Positions 46,336 to 57,990 of a DNA stretch of 64,000 nucleotides are shown in pieces. The notes beneath the pieces are model-generated. The model made no database searches. It saw nothing but the letters and a program-made list of their open reading frames with translations, and had not been told where the DNA came from. Position 1 is the first letter of the stretch. Every line of letters begins with the position of its first letter. The DNA comes from Maratus speciosus (taxonomy: Eukaryota; Arthropoda; Arachnida; Araneae; Salticidae). Where the stretch lies: contig OZ010800.1 in assembly GCA_963932465.1 (NCBI GenBank), positions 34,350,852 through 34,414,851 of the forward strand, read 5' to 3'. The position numbers and the translations under genes are program-made.

Positions 46336-47253
46336 CATAAACAGATGCATGGTGCACCGATGGGATCACCAGTTTCCGGTTTATTTGCAGAGTTTGCCTT
46401 AGGACCTCTGGAACATAAGATCTTTGGTACGTTTAATTTGAAACGCGAATGTCGGTTAAGATATTATGGTGATATTTTCGTCCTATGTAACTACACTTTA
46501 TCTGATTTAACTGTTTTTCTTCAAGATATAAATAAATTAAGTAACAGTATGAAATTCACCCTTGAAATCTAAGAAAACTCTTCACTTCAATTTTTAGATG
46601 CTCAGATTAATAGATGCAGTTCTGGATTAAACTTTTCAGTCTATAGAAAACCTATTAAAGAAAACACTGTTATCCCTTTTTCAGCAAAGTTACCTTTTCA
46701 ATATTAAAAATCTGCATTTCAGTCATTCATTAAAAGAGCTTTTATGATCTGCTCAGATGACCAATTAAATGAAGAATTTATACAGAAAATGGCCTTTGAT
46801 CATGGTTTTACAACAAAACATATAGATAAGATAATTCAGAAGTACAACGCTCCCCCTCCTTCGAGACAACAGCAGGATAATAATCAACTTGTTGTCTACA
46901 GAAAATTTCACTACATTCCCACTATATTCGAAAAGGTAAAAAAGATCATACAGAAATATAATATAAAGTTGGTCGCTATTCCACCCCCTTACCTCATTAA
47001 CATCGTCAGTGATAAGATAGACAGGATCCCAATGGATCAAAAAGCTGGTATATATGAAATTCCTATAACTTTATCTAACAATACTGAAAGAGTCTACATC
47101 GGCATGACGAAACGTCAGTTTTCAGTAAGCATTATGGAGCATCGCAAGGACATTAAACAGTATAAACAGAATATAGCCCTTTCTAGGTTCTACTTGGCTA
47201 ATGAAGTCTGCTATATTAACTTTGATGAGGCAAAAATTAGTTCCGTGCAATAA
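46335..47253 (+). pseudogene. Penelope-like reverse transcriptase / GIY-YIG endonuclease, broken
   Basis: The first part reads KQMHGAPMGSPVSGLFAE, a reverse-transcriptase palm motif, then RLRYYGDIFVL, the position of the catalytic Asp-Asp motif; only one Asp remains. After a stop near 46570 the frame continues with SLQFLDAQI and VYRKPIKENT, another stop near 46710, then ICSDDQLNEEF. The C-terminal 169-codon part carries the GIY-YIG nuclease: GIYEIP at about 47047, YIGMTKRQF at about 47095 and EHRKDIK. RT plus C-terminal GIY-YIG is diagnostic of Penelope-like elements. All of the RT upstream of the GAPMGSP motif is missing, so the copy cannot be autonomous. Confidence 0.88.
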
Positions 47254-47321
47254 CCCTTTTGAAAGTAAAATTAGAGAATCAGTTGAAATCATTGCCCATG
47301 AGGATAAACCTTGTAACGATA

Positions 47322-47453
47322 TAATAAAACACACATGCACACATAAATAACGCCTGCATTCAACAGTTAAGGGTATATATAAATATTATACAGACATACA
47401 TTATTGTATTTATTGTATGTATGTCTGTATAATATTTATAATATGTAACATAT
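47322..47453. mobile_element. 132 bp hairpin insertion with 12 bp target duplication
   Basis: CTTGTAACGATA occurs on both sides (47310-47321 and 47454-47465). The insert includes a stem of ATATTATACAGACATACAT and its complement. The inverted arm near 46190-46215 has the same site uninterrupted, giving an empty-site control within the same element. Confidence 0.8.
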
Positions 47454-47896
47454 CTTGTAACGATAATTTATCCTATAATATCCCCCAAATCTGGCATAAT
47501 ATCATAAAGTCATAATTCTATATCTAATTACAATATTCCAGCTTAAACTTGTATTATGTTGCCAAAAACTTGAATGAAAACCTAGTTGAACGTGGTTTTG
47601 TCCCTCATGTGTACTTGGTGGCACTCGTGATTTCTTAAATCGACCTTTTGATTCATTTGATCTCAGTTCATTAATAATTATTTTTTTTCACTGGATGGCA
47701 ACACTTCACTTTTGTATTCAAATTAGTGGCCAAGTTTCGACTAATTATATCTTGCACAGGAAGCTTTCGATTCTGAACTTTGAGCCATTTTACCATCATA
47801 TTTTCTTGAAGACGGTTGTAGAAACAGCTCAAAATGTAGATTTTAAATCTTAGTTTATTAATGTTCATATTTTGTGCACCACTGAGCAAGATTGTG

Positions 47897-49949
47897 TGTT
47901 TATTTATTATTATTTTTTTATTTCAACGCAAGGAACATTTTAAAATATTTTATAAAGCAAATTAACAGTTTAAGGAATTTTTAAATTTCGAGTAAGTTTA
48001 TAGATTTTTCAAATTTTTATTGATTTTATGGTGCATAACACTTCTTTGATAATTTCTTGCTGGGATATGGTAATTATTGGATAGCAATTTTTTAATACAC
48101 CAGCCTTTAAAATTTTTTAAACGTGTTATAAATTAGTACTTACTTTAGTTCATTCAATACTAAGCATAAAAAACTTTCGAAGTGTGAAAATGAAAGTTTT
48201 TATTCACGTTTGAGAAATGTTAAACTATGAGTTAAACAAAAAAAAGGAACTTGTAATTGCTGAACACGAAGTGTGTCCCGCATATTTTAATTTCGTTTTC
48301 ACGGAATAAAAACTGTAATTATTATTATTAATATTTTATGTGTACTAAAATTGAGTTATCAATGTATTATTATTATTGTTATCATACTGCGTTCGCTATG
48401 TGTATGTATTTAAATGTTTTTAAAGGAGGTAGTTTAAGTACATGAGATGTTTACGAAAACAAGACAGGTCAGGTGGTCTAGGGGCTTCGCCTTATCAGTG
48501 GGTAGGCATGTATAGGATGCAAGGATGTCGCCGGAGAAACGAGGTGGGAGAATGGGTAGACAGTTGATATCAACCTACAATTTATTAGCAGATTTATTGG
48601 AGGTAATAAATGGACTACACAAAATGGTCACGTGACAGTAGCTCCTAGAAATCTCCCTAACATGAGGAGGGGATCTGAGGAAGACTGCGGCCAGCCTCTC
48701 AAGAAGATCTTGGCGAATGAGAAGGAGGCGAGTTGAAGGTAGGGGCTCGTGCCCAATGCCGTGATCCTGAGAGGTTACACAGGGTCCCAGGGCCATGCGA
48801 CCTATTTATCTTAGATAGTACACGAATTTAATTAAATATTTGAAAAGTTAGTAATGAGTGTAGTCGAACTCAAGTCAGTAATGAGTGCAATCGTATGAAG
48901 TTGATCTCCTGGGCAGTCATCGCCCTTATTCAGATAGGGACTCATTTTGAAGTATTCATGCAGTCTCATGAATAAGTGTTAGGCGTGAAGCCTTATTAAT
49001 AATGATTATACCTCTTCTGCCAATCTGGACAGATGTTATGTCCGAGGTAATTTAGCATAAGTATAAGCAAAGTGTTTTCTTCTCGCGTTTATGTGTCTAA
49101 TGTGTCTGCTGACACAATTTCATAACTTGCAAATAGGGTTGTTGATAAATATCGCAGTATGTTAATTTCTAGTATTTATTTTTAACCACGAGTCTTAATT
49201 ATTTTATTTCAGGAAAATTTTTGTTAATAAATAGGAAGGGATGTTAATGACTAATTTTATATTCTTAAGTTATTTTGGACGGTTGTTTCTCGACCGGGAA
49301 TGTGCACAATGGTGTGCGATCCATAAGCTAGCTTTGTGTTCAAAAAATATTCTTTTGCGGATTTGGTTTAAACCACTGCCTCCCACCTTAGTTGGGATAA
49401 TTGAGGGTATTTAAATATTTCGAGAGTTAGCCAGGATCTTGTAACTATCACGCTGTCTATGTATTTATTTATTATGTTCATATTAACACTATGAGTATCA
49501 GGTAAAAGAGCGATTAAGCCTACTAACCATGGTTCACTCTAGATAATTGGGTTGAGTCTCCCCTCCATTCTTTTTCTCCCCTTTTACCACCAATTTTTAA
49601 TATGCTAACTTTCCCTAACCTCTATATGTCTGGGTTGGCTTTTAAGGGGTTAAATGGTTTGCTGTAATGAGCCCATATCCTCCCAGCAGTATGCCCATAA
49701 TGAAATTTGATGGACATTAATAAATACACGTTATACACTGGTTGTAAAAATGAACAAATATAATATCAAGAAAGGGTTGTGAATCAATGTAATTTGTGTG
49801 TGTGTATATATATATTTGCCTCTAAAATCATGTATATGAATCTGTATGTGATTGTGTGAGTGTGCGTGCATGCATGTGTATGTAAATGCGAATAGTTGTT
49901 TGTCTATGTGCATGTGTCTGTTTGTGTGCCTATGTATTTATAAATTTAA
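47897..49949. other. No gene; mixed-composition block at 48460-49060, TG-rich repeat at 49790-49920
   Basis: The block at 48460-49060 has normal-looking G+C and could be a worn element (an LTR was considered, but no terminal repeats or primer site were found). 49796-49925 is a degenerate TG/TA microsatellite. The rest is A+T-rich. Confidence 0.4.
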
Positions 49950-50330
49950 AAAATTAGAAAAAATTACATCACTTTGATAAAGTTTTAGAAAATTTACGTT
50001 ACTTGGAAAAAAAAGTTTTAGAAAATTTACCTTACGTCAAAAAACTTTCAGAAAATTCACAACTTAGCAAAAAAAAATGGTTTTAACAAATTAAAAAAAA
50101 ATTAACAAATTAAAAAAGTTTTAACAAATTTTAAAAAAGCTTCTCTAGCAAAAAAATTAACAAATTGAAAAAAGTTTTAACCAGTTTTCTTGAAAAGTTT
50201 TAACAAATTAAAAAAAGGTTAACAATTAAAAAAAATTTCGAAAAAAAAAGAAATTTAGGAAAAGTTTTCAAAAATTTACCTTACATAAATTATATTTAAA
50301 AAAATTACATATTAGCAAAAATATTTACAA
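49950..50330. repeat. Degenerate A-rich minisatellite
   Basis: The words AAAGTTTTAGAAAATTTAC and AAAAGTTTTAACAAATT recur about a dozen times with irregular spacing. It is simple-sequence-like and non-coding. Confidence 0.65.
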
Positions 50331-50593
50331 GTAAACACGAGTGCTAAATTGCGCGTCTGAAAAAATTATGTATAAGTGTGTGCATATGCGTGCGTTCATA
50401 AACATATACGAGAAATGGTATACATATTAACCACTATATAAGAACGGTTTGTGAAAAAGTTTCAAAGAAGAACAGGTATAAAAAATTAATAATTCTTTAT
50501 TTAAACAAAACAAATTTACAGAAAAAGTGTATCTACAAGAAAAGTTTATTTACAGAAGTTTATATTGATAATTCTTCGTTACAGAAATACAAA

Positions 50594-53500
50594 TCAAATT
50601 TCATTACATTCCTGATAAATTTCACAGTGTCCATACACAAAGCTGGTTATTCCACCGTGCCAAAGATATCTTTTATCATCAATACTTAAAGTAATTTTAT
50701 TCTGGCTTAATGTAAATAAATGGTGAGCATGTTGTGTGATCATTGTCTGCTTCTGCATGCTGGTTTTACTTGTTGCAGGCTCTCTAAGTAATCTTTATGC
50801 TTAATTTTTTGTCGAACAATCTGGCTATCCACACCCTTTGCTAGTTTCTTCTCTTCATTCTTAAATTTCAGGAAGTACATTTTAGCTTTCAAACCGACGG
50901 ACTCCAGAACTAATTCGCCGTTTACTTCATCCTTCAACTTGCCAATCGTCTTCTTGTTGGTTTCCGAATTAAGAGGGTGATTTTTTGGATACTCAAAGAA
51001 GTAGAACAAATCATGACGTTACTGCATAGCTGTATAAATATTCTTAATTTGTAAATGATACTTTAAGTAGTCCGTATCAGTGAAAAATAGTCTCACCTGG
51101 TTTTTATACTCTTTTTAAATAAAATTATAGTGAAATTTATACATTAATAGTTTGGCTATTTCTAATATGGTAAACCCAACATATACAGGGCGATTCATCA
51201 AAATACTAGTTTTAATCATTGCAACAGTAGTCAGGTCATTGTCATATGTTTCAAATGCTTCAAAAGTAGATGAGGCCACTGATTTATTCACTCTGTTTTC
51301 ATTATTACACATCACAATATTTCTTCTTTTTTAGAGGTTCTCCGTTGTTGTTTTTTTAAAAGTTCATCAGTTTAAAAAAGTCCTTTTCAAGAGATGACTT
51401 AGCTTAATTTCTTTTCTCTGTATTAAAAAAAATATATCTGAGGCTCCTATTAAATTGAAGGGCTTTATGCACGCCTGTAAGTTTTGAGACGAGTTCCGAA
51501 TAATATTTCAGATTACGATAATGGACTATATATTTTTTTTATCACTCAAATTGGGTATAAGTTTAGACGTTCTTACAAATTTTTCATTTTATGTAAGCTT
51601 TGTGCATACGAAGACAACATCTATTCATTTACGTTCACTCTTTCAGGAGCCAGTAGGTATTCGTTATGTAATTTGTGAAGTTTCTTTGGATATTTGAGGT
51701 CCACCTCGAAAATATAGCCAACTTAAGAGTAATCAGATAGAGATAGAATCAACTCTTCTGTAATATGACAAGTCGAGCAACATTCGAATTCCCCAAAGGG
51801 TAAATATTGGGACATAGCCCAACCATACAAGTTATTCACATCCCAGCACATGATGTAGCTGGTTGTTTCATTTTCCCTATAATCGAGTGTGTTTGGAATG
51901 TTCGCTCTCGCATATTTTGACTAATCATACTGATACCTCCACGTATTCAATTTTCGATTAAAAGCACAATGTTAATATTAGTGATCAGTTTTAGAAGTGT
52001 TTCTCACATCTTCAAAGCTTGCCAGGTGAGTGAAAGTGCAGTGTATACGCGGCAAGGGTCGATGTTCTAGTACTGTTGACATAGTTTTGTAAATTTTGGA
52101 AAACATCAGCAAGTAAAACAGCATCTGTTTTTATATACATTTCATGGTGTTTGCACAAGGATTGAATATTAAATGTTTTCGACATGTTCGAAGTATGTTA
52201 GTAGTCTTTATTTTAAATATCTTTAATTGTGAGGCTTTTATAAAATCCTGCTGGTAAAGGTAGTTCTTTTTCATCAAAGTTTTCAAAGGAGGTGAAGTAG
52301 ACGTAAGGGTATAATACCTCTTTTCTTGTGAGCATATGTAAATTACTATTTTTCGTGAAATTTTCTTCAAGTATGGTGAATTGATCAGGATGAAGATTTC
52401 TAACTAGCTTTTCTAATGACGTAGGCAAAACTAGAAAGAATCTACAAAGACCATTTGTATAGGACTTGCTGGCTTTCTTAACTTAAAGTTTTTTAAATTT
52501 TCTATAGCGGAGGCAATCACATCAAATTCCATGATCTTTGAATCTTCCTAGTTTACTCAGAATATGATGTACGTCATAGTTTTTCAGGTTGTGAGATATA
52601 ACAGGGATTCTTTTACGTTGCTTTGAATTCAAGTTACATCCAACGTGCGCAGCTCCTCCACACGCACTCGATAGATGTTAATGGTCACGCGTGCGTTTTT
52701 AATCTAATGTTAGTTTACAAATATGACAAAGTTCTTCTTCTTGAATGGTTTTTTCTTGCATAGATGAAAGATTCATATGTTCTATGTTCAATAACATTCG
52801 TCCTAAAATGTCTTTTTCCTTCATCATTTGTTTTAAAAAGTGATAAACACAGTCTTTACCACGATGGAATTTTCCTTTCTTCACACATATCTCATCTGGT
52901 CCGACAACAACATAAGCGTACCCACATGAAAAATGATAAATTGTTTTTCTGTATAGGATGCTTTAGAAGAGGGTATAGCCGACGCAAATGGTATTCGCAG
53001 ACTCTCAAAGTAAGTAAAAATGGTATATGCAACGGGACGTTGCATACGAACACCAGAAAACTGGACTATATTGTCTTTGCGATTAGGCATCATTTATAGA
53101 TTTTGGAACATGTCGAGAGCAGTATTCATGATGTTTATTCAGGATAGCTTGTCTTGAAATGCGATGCAGGTATGGATAACATTAGAACGCAGCGGCTTTG
53201 GGATTAGTGTGGTAACCCAAAAGTCTTGAAAAGCTTCTAATAAGCTTTCTGAAAAGCTTCTAACATCTAAATCTTGCTTTCCTGATTTATGCAGATTGCA
53301 AATTTCATCCTCTTCATATCCAGACACATTAATCCGCAAATTGTTGAGTTTATCAATAATAGGAATCTTCTGAACGAAAACAGGGCATTCAACATTACCA
53401 AGCTTGATCTTGCTCACTTAAAGGATATAATGAGAAACAAGTTCAGGTTTTTTGTAAACATACACTGTTAAAAATATCGTGAAAAATTACCTCTGTTTTT

Positions 53501-53671
53501 AAAGGCTGTATATTTTCTGACCAATGAAAGCGTTCCATAAGTTTTTATGCAGTGTTCTCATTGGTCAGAAAATAGATAGCCTTTATAAACAGAGGTAATT
53601 TTTCACGATATTTTTAACAGTGTACGTTCAGTTTATCGGACAAAATGCACACCAAGCACTTGTTATATTCA
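50594..53671 (-). pseudogene. Polinton/Maverick DNA polymerase B, central and C-terminal part
   Basis: Read on the minus strand from 53671: KCLVCIL just upstream of a nested MITE, then RINVSGYEEDEI (about 53330), KGKFHRGKDCVYHFLKQMM (about 52830), a Cys/His block ending CGGAAHVGCN, ISHNLKNYDVHHILSKLG (about 52570), LPTSLEKL (about 52420), LTRKEVLYPYVYF, PVYVGFTILEIAKLLMYKFH (about 51160), FTDTDY (51070-51090), KLKDEVNGELV (about 50930) and a final DDKRYLWHGGITSFVYGH. This order is that of protein-primed family-B polymerases of Polintons. FTDTDY is the catalytic YxDTDS-type motif with Ser replaced by Tyr. The sequence needs all three minus frames and has several stops. Natural stop at 50594. 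A dead copy. Confidence 0.88.
53463..53622. mobile_element. 160 bp hairpin MITE with TA duplication
   Basis: The ends CACTGTTAAAAATATCGTG are perfectly inverted, with about 70 bp arms (ATTACCTCTGTTT, AAAGGCT, TTTTCTGACCAATGA). TA flanks both sides (53461-53462 and 53623-53624), pointing to a Tc1/mariner-type MITE. It splits the polymerase pseudogene. Confidence 0.9.
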
Positions 53672-55054
53672 TTTTTAGGGTTCTGTACTTAATAAGTAAA
53701 AATGGAACCATTATAAAATCGCTCTTGTGTCTGTCTGACCGTCTGTCACAGCCATTTTACTCAAAAACTATGGAACGTGAAAAGTTCAAATTAGGGGAAG
53801 TATTAAAGAGTACTAACCCACAAATTTATACATTGCTAAACATTCACAAATATATTTAGGAAATATGTACGGGTACAAATTAAGTTACTTGAAAAAATGA
53901 ATATTTTCTTTGTATATCGTGTGAAAACTTTCGTAACGCTAAACTCAAAAATATATATATTTTTTTTAATTTTAGCTATTATGTTTTTAGTGATATCGTA
54001 GAAAATGTAGTACAAAAATATGTTCCCCCTATCTATTTCCCAATCTAGTGAAAATAAAGTTACGAAAAAAGATAGAGGTAGTAGACGTTAATTTATACAG
54101 GAAAATTATAGCGATTACCCTAGGACACACAGTTTTTGAGAAAGTCGCATTTTCCGTTACACACAAATTTCGATTTGAGATATTCACCAAAGGTGTTGAA
54201 GAGCGCTGGAGGTTCCTATCTTAACAGAAGTATAAAAGCGTTGTTGATAATGATTTTCGAAACAAATCGTCTGTAATTATCCGAGATATTAAACCTTAAA
54301 TACATGCATAGTTTGGACACACATAATGACAGGGGTGGCATACTCTATGCACCACCAGTTTTTAAAGCCTATATAAAATTTGTAATGATATATTTGTGTA
54401 ATGCAATGCCCAGTAGCAGTATAAAAGCAATAAACGTCAAATTTTTAAAAACACACTAATTTAATTAGAATTAATCACATAAATACTATGGAATTCGCGA
54501 CTAGATTGCATGAGTGGATCGCTCAATTCACTTTTCGTGTCTTTAAAGGTTAATTAGAAACCTATCTGGAAAAACGCGGCAGGATCCAAGACGGCTTTGT
54601 AATTTTGAGACCTCCTTTTAAATCGCGCTTAGCACAATGCCAAGTTTAAGTTTTAAAAAAATGTTTTGATTTAGGTACACTGTAAAAAAAAAGATTATTA
54701 ATACCCTGAATTCAGTTTTATGAAATGCCAAATTGAGTTTAAATATGCACTACTTTTATTGTCAGTACCGAATTAAGATCTTCATAAACATTTCAGGTAA
54801 GATTAAAAAAAGAGTTATCTATAACAGCAATATTTGTTATTATTTAGGCTTCATATCTGCTTGAAATTTAATGGTATATCAATTTATACATTTTTTGTAC
54901 ACGAGCTATAGCTATACACAATACTATGTAGTATAGTTTTTCCAATGTCTTATAATTCTTTTAGCAACGATTTTTTTAATAATACAGTTACTAATTCATA
55001 TATTTATTGTACGAAACCCTTTGACACAAGTAATACTCGCACTTGATAATTAAT
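53672..55054 (-). mobile_element. Hairpin/(GTCT)n retroposon, copy 2, full length, inside the polymerase gene
   Basis: TTATATTCA occurs directly on both sides (53663-53671 and 55055-55063), a 9 bp target duplication. On the minus strand the element begins near CAAGTGCGAGTATTACTTG and AAGGGTTTCGTAC. It ends with a GACA-repeat tract, a hairpin of GGTTCC-type arms (GGTTCCATTTTTACTTATTA then AGTACAGAACC) and CCCTAAAAA. Polymerase coding similarity stops exactly at its left edge and resumes at its right edge. No protein-coding frame is recognised in it. The A-run and short target duplication fit LINE-mobilised retroposition. Confidence 0.75.
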
Positions 55055-55063
55055 TTATATTCA

Positions 55064-56294
55064 ACACCGTTTTTTTATCATACACTTTCTTAGGTAAAGT
55101 TATATATGAACTTGCAGAGAGAGGATGATACTTCACAATCTTGAATTCTATAAGATGATTTTTTTTAAGTTTCTACTCGGATCCTCTTTGTATGAATTTT
55201 GCATAGATTTTCGTTATTTTTGCAAATCCTTCTTCAATATGTTTTGAGATAATATCTTCCGTAAGTTCATTTATACACGAACATAGAAAATAAGATTGAA
55301 TTTCTTCCATCTCCTCATTATCAGTTTGTCGTTCAAGTGCTATTTTTTCTACATATACCACTTAATGGCCCCTTTTTCTTGAACTTCACTCGCTAGGTGT
55401 TCTTGAAATACAGTTTGTAAATGTCTATTTAATACCACTAAATCACTTTCCTTACGTTTTTCTGGATTCAAAATCACTGTTTTAAACACATTATGTACAT
55501 CAGATTGCTTCCGCTTTTTACATTTTTCGTTTTACACTCACAAGAGGTGCACGAATGTGTTGGGTGCGAACATGTTGTCTAAAATTAAATATCCGTTGAA
55601 ACTCCTTATGACATGGATCGCAGGGAAATGTTCTACTTTTATTTTGTCGTATATGAGGCCTCAAGTTAAAATTTCGTGTAATAGCTTGTTCGCACTTATC
55701 AAATTTAAGTGTGTATTCACTCGTAACATATGTTTTCAAATGTTTCTGTAAGTTGTATTTCTGTCCGAATGTCTTTCGGCATACATCACAGATAAATAGC
55801 TTCTCTTTCAAATGTATCTTCACATCTCGCTCTAAGTTGAAAGAGTTTATTAAATCTTTATTAAGTGTAGGTCATGCTTGAATCTTCTTGCAATCTCCAG
55901 TTGTCACAGTCTTCAGATTCATCTTCATCAGGCGGCATGTCGATATTCATATTTCTTTGAAATGAATTCTCCTCCGGCACAGATACTCGAAAGTATTCAT
56001 CACTTTTAATTGCTGATAACTCAAAATTAAAATGTATCTTCAAATGTCTAAGCAAACTTGATTTTCGGCCAAAAACTTTTTGCCAACATCACAGGCAAAT
56101 AACTTCTCGCCAAAATGAATCTTTATATGTTGAATCCTGTTGAAAGGAGTCGATAATGCAGGCTCCCATCGAAACATGTTCTTCGCAGCTACAGGACTTT
56201 TCATTGGAGGGGCTTCTTCAAAATGCATGACACCATCCATAATAAATCCACATGATTTTTTTTTACTTTTAAAAATGAACATCAATCTTCTCAA
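55064..56294 (-). pseudogene. Polinton/Maverick polymerase N-terminal part with C2H2 zinc fingers
   Basis: From about 56294 on the minus strand: an N-terminal stretch, FNRIQHIKIHFGEKLFACDV, a frameshift near 56050, an acidic linker (PPDEDESEDCDNW), then fingers at about 55810-55560. One finger, FPCDPCHKEFQRIFNFRQHV ending in RTQH, is a complete C-x2-C-x12-H-x4-H; two others have lost a Cys or His. After a frameshift near 55520 come NPEKRKESDLVVLNRHLQ, AIKWYVEKIALERQ, KFIQRGSE and YHPLSASSYITLPKKVYD. These blocks normally precede the KCxxxSIL and INVxGYE blocks found at 53.3-53.7 kb in the same gene type. So this is the N-terminus of the gene ending at 50594 and not a separate host zinc-finger gene. 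The start codon is uncertain (56294 or an internal Met near 56240). Confidence 0.78.
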
Positions 56295-56382
56295 ACTAAA
56301 TTAATCACTTAGCTTAAAAACATGATCTAATTAAGACTCATCGAAAGTCAACCAGCTCAAATCATCAAATGACATTCACGGC

Positions 56383-56390
56383 TATTTATA
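56383..56390 (-). promoter_or_regulatory. Candidate TATA box for the polymerase pseudogene
   Basis: TATAAATA on the minus strand, directly after GTCCCGGGG and about 90 bp before the first ATG of the pseudogene. Position and sequence fit a core promoter. No initiator was established. Confidence 0.4.
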
Positions 56391-57039
56391 CCCCGGGACC
56401 CCCACCAATCGGCACTCAGCTACAAATTGTTTTCGAACTGTGGGGTGAATAAACGGTCAAGTGCGAGCATTACTCGCGCACAGAGGGTTCCGTAGAATAA
56501 ATACATGAAATTGTAATTAAAAAAAAAAGAAGTTGCTAAAAGAATACTAAGACTTTTTAAAACACTATATAACGTAGGGTTGGGTATAACTGTATATATT
56601 AGAAAAGTGTAATCGGGTATACCATGAAAGTTCAAAGAGATATATGGAACAATATCAAATATAGCTATTCGTATAACTCTTTTTTTAATATTATCCTAAT
56701 CTGTTTATGATGAACTTAATTCGGTACTGACAATAAAGGCAGTGCATAGTTAAACTTCATTTGGCATTTCATGAAACTAAATTCAGTGTAATAATAACCT
56801 TTATTTCTACAGTGTATCTAAAACAAAACATTTGTTCAAAGTTTAAATTTGGCATTGTGCTAAGGGCGCTTCGAATTGAGGTCTCAAAGTTGCAACGCCG
56901 CCTTGGTCAGTGCCGCGTTTTTCCAGATAGATGTTTAATTAACTTTTAAAGTCACTCGAGGCGTATTGAGAGATACAATCAATGCAAACTATCGCGAATC
57001 TCACAGTATTTATGCAATTCATTCTAATTAAATATTACG

Positions 57040-57245
57040 AGTGTGATGCCCATAAAAACGGACACCTAATTTTAATTCCAAAACAGACAAATGGCACCAA
57101 GAATATTTAATTAAAATTTTCCTTTTATCATGTACGTGAAAATAAGCAAATTCGCATTTTCTAATAAATTCTTTTATAAATTATGGTGTCAGTTCATTAT
57201 TTCATAAGTTAGTAAATAGAATTACTCCTTGCTGGAAAGGATTAA
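57040..57245. mobile_element. TTAA-type MITE, copy D, degenerate
   Basis: Shares CTAATTTTAATTCC, AATGGCACCA, TTCGCATTT and TTATGGTGTCA with copy B, and ends in GGAAAGGA-TTAA at 57242-57245. The left end is eroded (ATGCCCATAAAAACGGACACC). Oldest-looking of the four copies. Confidence 0.5.
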
Positions 57246-57990
57246 GTTGTCGCAGGATTCTTAAAGCTTCAAAATGTAAGAAATTTTAATTTGTCTAGAT
57301 ATTAAACTCCTATCTTTTCTGAATATTTTAATATAATTGTTTCCTTGAAATTCCCATTAGAACAGAAGTTTTGGCTTTTAGACTTATACCCGCTCAATAG
57401 CTGAAGCGGCGTATCCGAAACTTTAAAGTCATTATTTTCCAAATGGCGTTTTTGAGTATAACGCGCAGGATACCTCAAAAACTTCTGAATATTTTTTCAT
57501 GAAATTTTCAAAACATATATTCCATGTTATTCTGTATAAACTGAACCTAAAATTTCCTTTTTATTGTTCAAAAAAATATTTTTTAGGTGATTTTACTGTT
57601 GAAATTTTCAAAATTTTGTACTAGCTAAATGCAGCATTGCATTAAAAATATAAAAATGCTTTAAATACAAATTTATTTAAGTTCAGGGAAATTATTACAA
57701 TCTGAAGTATAAGTAAGCACCAAAATTTTCATTCTAGTTGTAATATTTATTTTGTAATCCTGCGCGTAAGCTGTTATGCCAATTTTTTGTTCGACAAATG
57801 TCTAGCAGTTTCGAGCCCCCTATAAATACTAATTATGTATCTTGCAATTTTTTAAATACATGAAACGAAAGAACATAGTTATATCCTTCATTCCAATTAA
57901 AATTGTGTTTTAAAATCATATACATTTTAAGACATTAAATGTTGAAAATGGTCTTTTTTTCATTTTTTTCACTTTTTAGAGACCCGAGAC
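57246..57990. mobile_element. Unidentified insertion inside retroposon copy 3
   Basis: Copy 2 runs uninterrupted across AAACACACTAATTTAATTAG, but copy 3 is split at that point. The inserted DNA has GGAAAATAATGAC, GGCGTTTTTGAGTATAACGC and CCTCAAAAACTTCTG but no recognisable ends or gene. GACCCC-TTAA near 57986 suggests that a TTAA-specific element may be involved. Confidence 0.4.

Larger units (their letters stand above)
45775..47896 (+). mobile_element. Penelope-like element, 5'-truncated, with inverted 3' arms
   Basis: The right part (46335-47896) is the 3' end of a Penelope-like element. The left part (45775-46335) is an inverted copy of its last 0.6 kb. Both outer ends carry CACAATCTTGCTCA and GGTGCACAAAAT in opposite orientation. 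The shared arm contains ATTTAAAATCTACGTTTTGA, CATGATGGTAAAATGGCTCA-like sequence and GTGTTGCCATCCAGTGAAAA. Penelope-like elements are known for inverted partial copies at their 5' side. The two arms differ by scattered substitutions, so the inversion is not recent. No target duplication was resolved. Confidence 0.8.

Noticed and set aside
48460..49060. Solo LTR
   Set aside because: Composition is element-like, but I found no TG...CA ends, no target duplication and no second copy in the window.
53672..55054. Helitron 3' end (hairpin followed by CTAA)
   Set aside because: The hairpin plus CCCTAA does resemble a Helitron terminus, but the A-run after it and the 9 bp target duplication do not fit Helitron insertion, which makes no duplication.
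55518..56294. A host C2H2 zinc-finger gene on the minus strand
   Set aside because: The blocks that follow the fingers (KWYVEK, SSYITLPKK) and the continuation at 53.3-53.7 kb are those of a Polinton polymerase N-terminus, and the frame is broken.
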